Source of the DNA: Scedosporium boydii
Lineage: Eukaryota; Ascomycota; Sordariomycetes; Microascales; Microascaceae
DNA: 64,000 nt
Assembly: GCA_002221725.1 (NCBI GenBank)
Contig: NJFT01000054.1
Coordinates: 124,001 to 188,000 of the forward strand
Reading direction: 5' to 3'
The translations under genes and the position numbers were made by a program. Positions 22,315 to 33,160 of the stretch are shown piece after piece. Each line of letters begins with the position of its first letter. The stretch's first letter is position 1. Below the pieces are notes generated by a model. It worked only from the letters and a program-made list of their open reading frames with translations, was not told the DNA's origin and searched no databases.

Positions 22315-25300
22315 CTTGTTTCCCTCCCAGCGAGCGGCCCAACAGGGTCGATGCAGTTTTCCGGTCTCTGGCACTGTCTTTGTTTGACCCCCCGCTCTTT
22401 CGAGAAGATGGACGGCGACTAGTAATTCTGGTAAGGACCTCGAACGTAATTAATTTCTCCGAGATTGATACTGGTCCTAGTTCTCCGGAACTACTTCGTT
22501 CGTAAGGGAGTAAAAAAAACGCTGGCAACCGACCTGGTGAAAGTGGACTTTCTGGGAATCGAATCTTCTTAGCGCCGTCACTTTGACATGAATCCGGCCC
22601 TGCTTCTCAAAATGGTTAATCCTGTTTTCAAATAGTCTCACTTCTCCCTTTTCAGAACCCAAGACAACAGCTCGTTGCACCAGTTGCAACGCAAGCAGGT
22701 CGAGTTCTCAGGCCTAATCCAGCTAATCTTCGAGAGGATTCGGTCCCACTTTGTACACTGGAACAAGGAATCTTCGACCTGCTCGGGCAGGCTAGTAGAG
22801 TTCATGCCAGCGTTCTCCACCTTCGTCGCTGGGTAATGCGCCCTGCCTAGTGGTTCTGATCGGAATCAGGCGATGGTCACTAATCTCACATATCAATTGA
22901 TCTCCTCCGGCCCTGCTGGTAGTAACTAGTTTTGCTAGCTATGTATCTAGCCAAGTCCTTCCCTGTGTCTACTCTCAAGAAGTAGCAGAGAGCGGGCTCT
23001 AGCGTAATTAGTAGGGGCCTTAGTTCTCCTCCGCCAGCAAACCACCTACCAAGTCTGGCGGACAGACCAAGCCAAGACTCGGAAGGAATAATCGTTCCGA
23101 CTCTGGCCGTGCTCACCTGGCTAAGACTTCGTGCATATGTAGAACTCAGCTGGGGACTGAGGCCCCGGGTTACTTGATCACAGGAGCCCTGCCCCACAAT
23201 AAACGCTAACCTCCCTGAGATCTCTGCGACGCATCATTGATGTTTTTGTCCGAGAACTGGGGTCGTCCTGTGCACTACGGCCGAGAAGGGTTACTCCTCG
23301 GCCCTAGAGGTCCGTCCAGATTTACGCTGAGAGAAAACCATGTATGGATATTAGGATCTAAGTTTGATCGCGAGCGTGTCCCCAACATAACCGCAACATC
23401 GACTTCGTAGCCCGTTGCTCTTTTGTAGGAGCGCCGCATAATTTAAAGGAATGCGAGATCTACAAAGTAGTACTTTATCCAGGATGCCTCGGAGGCGTAT
23501 ACTAATTGTACCTATATCCCAGCACCCGAGCATGGTTGTTTAACCCTTCGCATTACTGATAACTCTCGGAAGAGCATGGGAGAAGTAAGTCAGAATATCA
23601 TGGTGTTGAAAGTTGGCACCCCAAGAATAGGTTCTTACAATGTAGATTGTAGATTCAAAGTATGTGGACATGAAAGGTGAATCGAGCTCCAACATTTAGC
23701 TGTAGATATCAATGCGATCTTTTTCATCACCAGATTCCTATAAAGCAGCTCTTCCCCTGCTCAAGGTAGCACTCGCATATATAGCGTATGCTTCCACTGT
23801 TCGAAGTAGGGTTATTATGCCCTTGCGTGCCTAGAAGATAGTTTGACAGGCCTATCAAATGGCTGAGCTGCCTTAGATGTGGTCTACCGGCTGGTGGCAG
23901 GCTTATACATTATGAGTTAAGGCTCTACCTTAGGGCTTCCGTAATGTATTGTGGATGGGCTTTTGCGTGCTATCGGCACGCTAGTATCTTCGCGGTGTTG
24001 GTATCAAAGTCTCCAAATCGTGCCCGGGCATCATCCCTGGGCAATCCTTGGCACGCCCCTTGAAGGAGGAGCATTGCCGCACCATTCCATATTTAGCCGA
24101 GAACTACAATGCCTAGAATCTTTGATGGAGTCCATCTCCGCTGTTTAATGCTGGGGTGAGATCAAGTGTTTCTTGTATTATGTTGCTCTTTAAGGCCGGT
24201 TATCTTATGGACAGGTTGCATGATCATTGTGTTTACTTTGTAGGGGCAGCAGGTACAATACCAAGAGTATGGAAACCCTATTATCTAAGGTCAGCTATAT
24301 ATGTATATACCTCGATATGTGAAGCAATGCACCAAGGCATAGGGCAGATGCCCACGTGGTACCTATGTACCTAAAACCCGCTGTCTAAGAAGGTCGCACA
24401 GGTACATTCTTTGTAAGCTAGCGCCATACGAAGTACGAAGTTTTGAGCAGTGTTTGTGAGACTCGGAGTTGTAAATTTCGCCGAGATACTGAGGCGGACA
24501 GGTATGGCCTATTGCCTGAATCCCTACTAGCGTCCCTCAAGGTGCTCTCTTAAGAGATGACTTTCCTTAAATGGATAGGTGTCAAAATGTGTGCCTTTCT
24601 ATTGATAGCGATTTTTGATAGCTCCTCTGATGAATCAGTGTGCGCAAGGAGTTAAAGACACGACTGTAGCTATCTGCCTTAGTGAAAGTGGGACGGATGG
24701 AATTGATCTCATCAACACGAATAGAGAATATATTCCGCCTAACAATAGTGCGTAGCTGGATTGACTGGAAGACTAAACGCTCGTTGAAACGGGCATTGAT
24801 CATTCCTTCTATCCAGCACGTACTGTTCCTCTCGTATAAATGTGGGATATCTAGACTGATATTACCCTGTTGAAAGTTATAACAAGACTCTTGGTTGAGC
24901 TTGAAAGGCGTCTGGGCAATCTGCGTGCTTCGTTGGCTGATCTTGAAATAGGTGTCACACATAATAATTAAGAGGAGTTCCCAAGCTCTAGGGCCAGGAT
25001 ATATTCCCTACGAAATGTCTAAGAAGGCTGATCAATTCCCTGTTACGAACTTGAATGAACCCACTCAGTTATCCATCCTTGGTTCACTATCAAAGGCTTC
25101 CACAAACTTCTAAAATTCTGCTAACAACCGTGATCACTGCGGGCCGAGACCCGACACAAGCTCGTCAAGTTCCCGGCGGCCGCACCTTGATCGTCGTCGA
25201 AGGTGCTTCGGCTGTCGAGCCTAACGCGGGTGGACAATTCGAACCATTCGGCTGAGTTATAGCGCAAATGCATTCGAGAGTTATTGGCCTAGCAGCTGTT

Positions 25301-26492
25301 CGCTCCACTAGACAAGCGGATCCGTCAGTCCCATAGCAGATAAGCTGGATGGATAGGGTTCAACAAGCTTGGTCGTCACGATCGTTACGAATAGCAAAGA
25401 AATGCTCTCGATGTGGTGCACGGCAGTCTACATTCTGCGATGCATAACCGAAAATGCCGATTCCACTGTCTTCTTGGTTGTTGGCGAGACAGAGTCTCCG
25501 GATGCGTATGGGCGCGTTGGCATCGGCTCCCTCGATATCAATCTCAACAGTGCAGGCGGAGGGAGAGTAGTTTCATCGTGACAGAACTTTCACCTTCTCC
25601 AGGGAAAAACGGAGGCCTTTATTCCGAGCTTTTTCGTAGTGGATGTGGCCTGGATTCCGCTCTGACATGCGTTTCAATGCTACATCTCGGGCTCAAGGGC
25701 AAAATGTTTATTTACCATACTTGCGCTCCCCACATGTGTAGTCCACGGTAGATGCAAGTTGCCGCTGTCGCATATGCAAGACGCCAATGTCTTCCGGGTT
25801 GGGGGGGCAGTCGATCCCTCTCATCCACCCCCGGTATCTATCTCCACTGACCATTTCCGGTCAGTCTGCCAATGCACGAATTGAAATTGGCCCTGGAATT
25901 AGGCTTTGCATAAGGTAACCAACATCGGATCAGATTCCGGAGGTTGGGAAATCCCACCCCACAGCATCGCCATGACAGCCGTCCACGTCTTTTCAGGCGA
26001 CTGGTGCCAATGCAGCTTTTGCCTGATAGTGGATTCGACATATCATACGGCGGTGACACTGGGCACCAAAAACGAACCCGATCTGCTCAGCTTGGGCTCT
26101 GCATTTTGAGTCCCGACTTTTCCGTTAGTCCCATTGCTCTCCCAGTTACCATTGCCTCAGTACTCCGTAAATGGATAGCTATAACTTATCTATCTCCACT
26201 TATTAGTGCACTGATCCATAAGGTCGTATGGATAAAAGAAGAAAGTCTAAGCAAGAGATAAGTATCGTTCACAGGGCCCCGAGATATTCAATATTGAGGC
26301 CATCCAGTTGCAAGTCTACCGTAAAGTCTTGGGCGTCGTTTCTTGCCCGAGGGTGGGGCGCGAGCGCCTTGAGTCGGCCTACAAAGCATAGATCAAAAGC
26401 CGCCGACCCTGGAATGGATCTGGGGTGGGGTAGAAATCAGACCAACTTAAACAACACAACCTGAACGAACTGATTCATCGACTCTCATCGCC
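22315..26492. other. Gene-poor intergenic region of about 4.2 kb
   Basis: No gene could be supported. The longest candidate is an AT-rich minus-strand frame at 24582-24962 (126 codons) that begins MCDTYFKISQRS and has no family I recognise; it could be a relic of a mobile element. Other frames (22074-22505, 22886-23197, 25413-25751, 25944-26261) are short and featureless. The last few hundred bases are the likely promoter of the amidohydrolase gene. No terminal repeats were spotted by eye. Confidence 0.45.
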
Positions 26493-28121
26493 ATGGCAAA
26501 ATACACGATCTTGCACAACGCCCGAGTATTCCAGACAGATGGAATCATATCGCCCAAGCATAGCTTTGCGAAGTGTCTAGCGATCGACAACGAGACTGGC
26601 CGTATCGTGCATGCTGGCTCAGAAAATGATCCGAGGGTCGCCGAGATCGCAGCCGACGCCACCCGACAGGATCTTGAAGGTCGCTTTGTGCTCCCTGGCT
26701 TTATCGACGGCCACATGCATCTCCTTGTCCTAGGCCAAGCTCTCAAGAAATTGGCCCTGGATGGTTGCCGGAATCTAGAGGACATCCGCGCCAAGATCAA
26801 GGAGTATGCCGCCGCAAACCCTAATCTGAGTCGAATCCTGTGTCGCGGGTGGATGCCATTCATGACTGAGGGCCAGGCCACGTATAAGATGCTAGATGGA
26901 TTGGATCCTAGGCCTATTATTGTTGACTCGAAAGATCTTCACTCTGCCTGGTGCAACTCGGCGGCCCTGGAGGAACTAGGTATCAACAACGATTCTACTC
27001 CGCCCCAGGGTGGCATCATTCATCGCGACCAGGATGGCAACATCACCGGAGTTGTGTCAGAGGCTTGCGTTTTCCTCTACATTTGGCCACATCTCGCAAA
27101 GGTCTCGAGCCAGGAAGAGAGCATCAACGCTATCAAGGCAGCCATGAACTCTTACTTGTCTCACGGATACACTGGCCTTGTCGAGATGGCCATGGAAGAC
27201 AACACATGGGAGGCACTACTAGCATACAAGGAAAAAGAGGGCCTTCCGCTACATGTGGTTGCGTATTGGCTTATCCGGCCTTCGAAAACCGAAGAGGAAG
27301 CCGTGGCTCAAGTCGAGAGGGTCATTGAACTGCACAAGAAATACAACGCCGAGACTAGCCCCGACTGTCGTATCGCTGGTATTAAGCTCATCTGCGACGG
27401 TACTGTCGATGCCTGCACGGCTGCGCTCACTGTTCCATACTCTACCGGAGCCACATATGACATGCTTTGGCCCCCCGAGGCCTTGAAACCGGTCGTAGAG
27501 CGAGCTGCAAAGGCCGGCTTGCAGTGTGCTCTTCACGCCATTGGTGACTTGGCGATCACAACCGCCCTCGATGCTCTCGAGCCTTACGCGGCTCCCGGGG
27601 CTCGCCACCGAATGGAGCATATCGAGTTGGCATCACCGAGAGACGCTCGTCGATTGGGCCAACTGGGAATCACGGCGTCTGTCCAGGCTGTGCACGCTGA
27701 TCCCGCGATTATCCGCGCCTGGCCGTCTCTGATCGGTTCAGCCCGCTGCTCTCGTGCCTTCGCGTACTCCGAATTTGCTCGGGAGGGAGCTATTCTAGCT
27801 TTGGGTTCTGATGCTCCGACCTCGCCTTATGACCCGTTCCCTAACCTCTACACCGCGACTACGCGAAGGTCTGCGAGAGAGCCGGACTCCGAGGAGATTG
27901 TGAACCCGCACTTTGCCTTGAGTCTTGCTGCTGCACTGACTGCTCTCACCGAAGGTTCGGCATACAGTACCTTCTCGGATAAGTGGACTGGAAAGCTTGA
28001 GGCAGGAAAGAGGGCAGATCTGGCGGTCATTGATATGGAATGGGATGTAGAGAAGCTGTTGAGTGCCAAGGTTGTACAAACGTGGTATAGAGGGAAGCTG
28101 GTGTTCAATGGAGAGAAGTGA
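26493..28121 (+). CDS. Amidohydrolase family 3 protein (YtcJ-like)
   Basis: An intronless gene encodes 542 residues, starting at CCATGG. The N terminus shows the composite beta-sandwich of this family (YTILHNARVFQTDG), followed by LPGFIDGHMHL with the metal ligands His74 and His76. Later metal and catalytic blocks include CALHAIGDLA, HRMEHIELASPRD and LALGSDAPTSPYDPF. The tail AGKRADLAVID is the usual closing strand of the sandwich. The length is typical of the YtcJ/N-substituted formamide deformylase-like group, which hydrolyse C-N bonds in small amides using a metal centre. The substrate is unknown. It starts a run of enzyme genes up to 34.9 kb. No targeting signal is seen, so it is probably cytosolic. 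Confidence 0.9.
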   Translation: MAKYTILHNARVFQTDGIISPKHSFAKCLAIDNETGRIVHAGSENDPRVAEIAADATRQDLEGRFVLPGFIDGHMHLLVLGQALKKLALDGCRNLEDIRAKIKEYAAANPNLSRILCRGWMPFMTEGQATYKMLDGLDPRPIIVDSKDLHSAWCNSAALEELGINNDSTPPQGGIIHRDQDGNITGVVSEACVFLYIWPHLAKVSSQEESINAIKAAMNSYLSHGYTGLVEMAMEDNTWEALLAYKEKEGLPLHVVAYWLIRPSKTEEEAVAQVERVIELHKKYNAETSPDCRIAGIKLICDGTVDACTAALTVPYSTGATYDMLWPPEALKPVVERAAKAGLQCALHAIGDLAITTALDALEPYAAPGARHRMEHIELASPRDARRLGQLGITASVQAVHADPAIIRAWPSLIGSARCSRAFAYSEFAREGAILALGSDAPTSPYDPFPNLYTATTRRSAREPDSEEIVNPHFALSLAAALTALTEGSAYSTFSDKWTGKLEAGKRADLAVIDMEWDVEKLLSAKVVQTWYRGKLVFNGEK

Positions 28122-28813
28122 TGACGCCTAGAATAGATGGCCATGCGGCCCGTCCAAATCAAAACTCATGTTGATATTTATCATGTACGAGTGGTTGGAT
28201 CGATACTGAATCACCCTCTAGCCTCTCATGCTTAGATTGTTTGCTAGAACATCAAGTATCTACATCTACTGCAGGAAAGATGTGATCTGAATATTGCCAC
28301 TTGATCAGTACATCAATGTCACCTTATCCCGAAATCTAGTTTCTTCATGCCAAGTCCGTGTGAGGTGCGCCGCGCCTTAGCATGAGTGCGAAGCTGGTCC
28401 GACCGATGTCGGAGCAGGCCGGTGAAGGCGCAAAGCCATGACAGTGCTCAAGTCATTGACCATGATTGGACCCACCTTGACTCTTCGTCATGCCTCTAGC
28501 AATGGGTAAGTATGCCTCTTTCGTCATACTAAAGAAAGCGAAGGATCCCCTATGCAAGGCACCCGCGGACCCCGAAGGTCGTTCATGACCTCGGGATGGT
28601 TTTGGGACGTGAATTAGAAAGCCGCGCTATAACTAATTTTTAAAACCTCTTTGATTTATAAGCGGGGATGCTTCTAATAATCTATAAAGTCTGGTGTGTG
28701 CAGGTCTCAGCTCATTAGGTTCGCAACATTTCACTCATTTATCTCAATATCTGCTCCTGTATTTATATCAATTCTTCTCAGTTTATTAAGTCTAGACGTG
28801 AAGTGCCCTCGCA
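28122..28813. other. Intergenic spacer
   Basis: 3' flank of the amidohydrolase gene and promoter of the isochorismatase-like gene. No gene or repeat was recognised. Confidence 0.5.
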
Positions 28814-29586
28814 ATGGCTGCCCCATCGTTCCGTCAGATTATTGGCGTCCCTCCCTCGACAGCATCGACGAAGGATAGCACCCTCGTCATCATTGACGCC
28901 CAGAACGAATATGCCGAGGGTAAACTCGCCGTAGCGAACGTGCAGACCTCGCGTAAAGTTATCGAATCACTCCTCCAGAAATACCGAGCCGCGAATGGCA
29001 ACGTAGTCCACGTTGTCCACGACACGCCTGCTGGAGCACCAGTGTTCACACCCGGAACGAGACTGGCAGAGGAGTTTGATGAGTTGAAGCCTGCAGACGG
29101 TGAAAAAGTCATTCACAAGCTGTATCCCAGCTCTTTTGCAGACACGGACCTGCAGCAACATCTTGAATCGATTGGTAGCAAGAAGTTGGTGCTCGCCGGC
29201 TACATGGTGAGTCGCATTTCCCTCCCCATTGCCAGATCCTCGGATCTGGCAGCATAACGCACTTGCATCACCCCGCAACCCCGCAGACCCCCGCCATCCC
29301 CGCTTCATATCGCCCAGAATTGGGGCACTAGGGCGATATTCGATGGTCAGCCGGGCCGAGGGGTCTCTAAACCAATTGCTAACCCGCCATTTTCCCGAAG
29401 GCTCACGTTTGTGTTTCAACGACTGCTCGTGACGGAGCACGTCTGGGTTATGACATTTTAGTTGCGGAGGATGCAGTCGGTGACAGGAACATCCCTGGAG
29501 TGGACGCAGAGCAGCTTGTCAAGGTTGCGCTTGCCGAAATTGGAGATGGCTTTGGAACGATTGTTCGAGCCGACGATATTAACTAG
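28814..29586 (+). CDS. Isochorismatase-like cysteine hydrolase
   Basis: Exons are 28814-29206 and 29401-29586; the intron of 194 nt is long for this window (GTGAGT, TTGCTAAC, CGAAG). The product is 192 residues. The catalytic triad is readable: Asp28 in VIIDAQNEY, Lys102 in [13 protein letters not shown], and Cys135 in [12 protein letters not shown], which follows the splice junction LAGYM|AHVC. A conserved alpha/beta Rossmann-like frame surrounds them. Family members hydrolyse amides, N-carbamoyl compounds, nicotinamide or isochorismate; this size and the STTARDG block suit an uncharacterised fungal hydrolase related to YecD/nicotinamidase-like proteins. It lies 692 bp after the amidohydrolase on the same strand. 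Retention of the intron would remove the catalytic cysteine. Confidence 0.88.
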
Positions 29587-29828
29587 GAGTAGTATCTTCT
29601 CACCTCCAGGTTCTACCTTGACCTGTGCATGATGTGAAGCGCAATGGCATATTAATGAATGATGCTTGATACGCAGCTATTAACGGCAAGCTGTTAGAAA
29701 CACATTGTGACTTCGCCAGGCATCCTGGAACTGTACGTGCATGGACGAGTCTAAATCTCGAAAATAAACAGTTGTTTTTGCTTTGTGAAAAATTTCCCTA
29801 TTTCGGCCAGATTCGGGTGTCTTTTAGC

Positions 29829-30623
29829 CTAGGTTGCCGAGTAGCCTCCATCGATAAAGATTGTCTGTCCAGTAATAGCTTCTCCTGCCTTCCCAGCCAG
29901 ACATACTACCATCCCAGCAAAGTCCTCCGCCTCTCCGTTCCGTCCGATCATCGTCCTATCGGCATGCTTCTGAGCCAATTCAGGGGACGCAAAGACACTC
30001 GCGGTCATTTGCGTACTCACAAAACCTGGGGCAATGGCATTGCAGAGGACGCCACGACTGGACCAAGCTTCAGCCTGCGAGCGGGTCAGGCCCACCACTC
30101 CGGCCTTTGAAACCCCATACGCCCCGCTGTTGCCAAAAGCTCGGAATGCCTGCTGGCTCGCAATGTTGATTATTCTACCGGAGCCGCGTTCTGCCATGCG
30201 CGGGCCGAATGCTTGGCCCAGGTTGAACGGTGCTGTGAGATTGACCGCGAGCGTGGTGTCCCAATCCGCCTGTGTCAGCGCATCCATGGCCGGCCGGATG
30301 TTGATGCCCGCTGCGTTGACCAAAATATCGGGGACGCCATACGTTGAGAGAATTGTAGAGACTGCCTTGTCGATAGATGCCCGGTCACCCAAGTCGGTAG
30401 GTAACGAGTGGGCTTGGACTCCAAGGGCTGAAAGAGACGTGACGGTGTCGCCGAGTGGTTGAGGATTTCGTGCAATGAGGATGACGCGGGCTCCGGCTTG
30501 TCCCAGGCTTGAGGCTATCTCCCGCCCGATGCCGGCACTACCGCCTGTCACGATGGCGGTCTGGCCAGCGAGACCGAAGAGCCGCTGGAGGTAGGCCGCG
30601 TTTCGGGAAATATTTCTCGCCAT
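29829..30623 (-). CDS. Classical short-chain dehydrogenase/reductase
   Basis: A single exon encodes 264 residues. The cofactor motif TGGSAGIG is at 26-33, NAAG at 103-106, the catalytic Ser at 156, and YGVSK with Tyr169 and Lys173. The C terminus IFIDGGYSAT is the usual SDR ending. Residues ARN following the second strand (51-53) favour NADP(H), since an Arg sits where NAD-specific enzymes have Asp; this is an inference. It resembles 3-oxoacyl-reductase/gluconate 5-dehydrogenase-type SDRs acting on alcohol or ketone groups. Its stop faces that of the isochorismatase-like gene, 242 bp apart. The substrate is unknown. Confidence 0.92.
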   Translation of the reverse strand: MARNISRNAAYLQRLFGLAGQTAIVTGGSAGIGREIASSLGQAGARVILIARNPQPLGDTVTSLSALGVQAHSLPTDLGDRASIDKAVSTILSTYGVPDILVNAAGINIRPAMDALTQADWDTTLAVNLTAPFNLGQAFGPRMAERGSGRIINIASQQAFRAFGNSGAYGVSKAGVVGLTRSQAEAWSSRGVLCNAIAPGFVSTQMTASVFASPELAQKHADRTMIGRNGEAEDFAGMVVCLAGKAGEAITGQTIFIDGGYSAT

Positions 30624-31455
30624 TTTATTGTCAAGTAAAGATTTAGTGGACCAAGGAGGATGTCACTTCAGCGCCATTCCAGTTCCAGGCTTTTATTGTA
30701 GCACTGAGTCATATCAAGGAAACCGCCCGCACAGCATGAATTTTTGAGGTACGCTCGGGTAATCAACGGACAGCGACAATGGAAGCAGCGACCATCAACA
30801 CCTGTACATAAGGGTTAGCCATTTCGACTTCAACGTGAATAGTTGGTGCCTAGCAAAAAATCTTGGGAAATGGGAAAGTCGTTGTGCATCATACGATGCA
30901 GTTCGATTTAAGTACGCACTTGAAGACAACTTCTGTTCCATCTCCGTCACTAGTAATAAATGGAGGGATGCATGGAGGACATGGCCAGTATTCCATCCCA
31001 CCTCCTTAGCATAATACAGTGACCCGAGGGAGTGAATGAAGCTGCTGCCGCGATAACAATTGATAACTCCGAAGCAGATCAGCGTCTTGCGAAAATCCGA
31101 GTCATCGAAGTTGCTTGCCCCCACTGCTTACTAGTTACGAGAAGCTACGGTAGAAGGACCTTATTCTACCGTACCACAAATATAAGTCCATGGACTGTGT
31201 CTCGCCTAGCAACTGAAGGAGCATGCTCTACCCATGAATCTGTGATGATCATCTTTCACTTCTATAGGAGGTAGAAGGCGCTAACACCCACGACATACAC
31301 GGAATCCAGAGTGATGTAGTATTAATATAGTTTCTCCCGTTCGTATAGGACAGGAATGACTGAAATCAAGTCTCTTAAGTTGGTTATCATAAAATTTAGG
31401 ATGGAATTAATGAAAGTATTAAAATAGAGGATGCTGCCAATGCCACCATTCAACC
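30624..31455. other. Intergenic spacer
   Basis: Promoter of the SDR gene and 3' flank of the alpha/beta hydrolase gene. The frame at 30795-31124 has no recognised product. Confidence 0.5.
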
Positions 31456-32488
31456 TCAAATGCCGTCAACGAATTTGACCAGATCGTCGATCACTTGTTG
31501 CGCGTGAGTTAAGTATAAACCTGCAATGAGTCGTTAGTATGAAGAATCCGGAGGATTTTTAAGGGAGAAGTCTCTATTTCGACATACCATGGCCCGCATT
31601 TTTGTACACTCTCAAGTCCACCCAAGGAAGCATTTCCTTGACAATAGTGGCGCTTGCTTCAAGGGGCATACCTTGGTCTGAGTCGCCGTGTAGCGCCAGG
31701 ATGGGGATCCCCTCGGCAGACTCTGCGAGCTTACTTAACTGCTTGTCGGAGCTTTGTGTGAAAATGGCAACCGTCTTTTCGATGGCAACACCATGGGCCT
31801 CTGATACAATCTGCTCATAGTGCTCGAGTGTCTTAGGGTGCACCTCGTTTCCTGCGTGCATGGCGAAAACCCCCGGCAATGATTCGGTGACAAACGCTGG
31901 ACGATTATCTCTAAATCCCTGTAGAATCGAATCCCACAACTCCTGGGTTGGAGACAGAGGGTGTTCGGGGGTTTGAAGAGGAAACGGCATAGCGAGGCCA
32001 ATCCAGACGAAACCCTATAAATGCTGGTTAATTTCCGCTCAAGTTGATCGTTTCGAACATTATATGGTGCCCAGGACGCTAACCTTGCAGTGCTGGGAGA
32101 TGTATTGACTGGAGTGATATGCTAGGACACTCTCTGCACAACCCATACTCGCTGCCACAAAGACGAAGTCGCCGACTGCGAGTGTCTCAAGAAGGTGCGT
32201 CACATCACCAACAAAAGTGCTCCAGTCTGTCGTTTTACCCTTCGAGGCGTCCGTCCAATCGCTGGAGCCAAAGCCTCGACGATCAGGTGCAATACATCGA
32301 AACTGGTAGGTTTCGCAGAGGGGTACAATCAGGTGCTCGAACATTTTTGACGACATGGGCCAGCCGTGGAGGAAAACAAGGGTCAATTTGGGAGCCCTGC
32401 CGGCCTGCATTTTAAAACCCTTTCCATCAGGGACATAGTCCCGATAGAAGAGGCGAGTGGAATCGATCGAGCTATTGAAGAAGGGCAT
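31456..32488 (-). CDS. Alpha/beta hydrolase
   Basis: Three exons on the minus strand: 32488-32084, 32014-31588 and 31520-31456, giving 298 residues. Introns of 69 and 67 nt carry GT...AG, and the second has an ACTAAC branch string. The upstream frame continues to 32800, but ATG 32488 (MPFFNSSIDS) begins the conserved strand. The oxyanion motif HGWP is at 41-44, APDRRGFG at 68-74, and the nucleophile Ser114 sits in AASMGCAE, where Ala replaces the first Gly of GxSxG. The acid is in LHGDSDQG and the His in NAGHGM. This layout is that of fungal haloperoxidase/esterase-like hydrolases. The final exon encodes LYLTHAQQVIDDLVKFVDGI. The substrate is unknown; context suggests small-molecule metabolism. 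Confidence 0.87.
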
Positions 32489-33160
32489 GGTGGTTGGATT
32501 TGCGTTGAGGGTGAACTGGGCTGATTGGTTGATTGCGATTGTGAGCGTGAGATTAAGTTTTGTTGATTGGTATAGAGTTAATCTTGGCAGTGGATCTGAA
32601 TGTAAAGTGCTAAGGTGGAAGTGTTTTCTTTCCTTTATATAGGCATGGGATCCTCCTTCTGAACAGATTTCTGTCCGTAAGCCTTGATCGTGTTCTCTGC
32701 CATTGCCATAACGGATAGGCGTGTTAGACGTAAAGTTGGCAGGAGCTAGGCTGTTCTCTAAGACTTCTGATTGGGCCGAGCCGTGGGATGACCCGACCAT
32801 AACAACCTAACTGGGGGTTGCATGTTGCACGTAGGAATGAATACCTTGATACTTGGGTGTCAATAACATGTTCGTTTAACTTAAAATTTCAAATTTCGAC
32901 TCAGTGTAACCGATAGTGATGTTCCTCTATCTGGTGTCAAGAGTTAGGTCAATATATACAAGTTTCCCATCCCATCGAGATATTTATATTGTTCGAGGAT
33001 AATAATTGTTGAAGAACGAGTACTCATCGGCGTAATTTGCGGCATAAGCACCGGCAAAGCGAGAGTTAGCATCGACGCTAAGACTTTTTCGAGTCCTGCA
33101 GAGGCTCAGGCCGCACGAGTTCAATAGATTGTAATGGAGCCCCGCAACTTGTCCGCCATC
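32489..33160. other. Intergenic spacer
   Basis: Promoter of the alpha/beta hydrolase gene (a TATATAGGC string near 32635) and 3' flank of the MFS gene. No gene was recognised. Confidence 0.45.

Noticed and set aside
24800..24850. rRNA-like string (antisense of TACGAGAGGAACAGT)
   Set aside because: Only 15 bases match the LSU sarcin-ricin loop; flanking sequence does not match cytosolic or mitochondrial rRNA as I know them.
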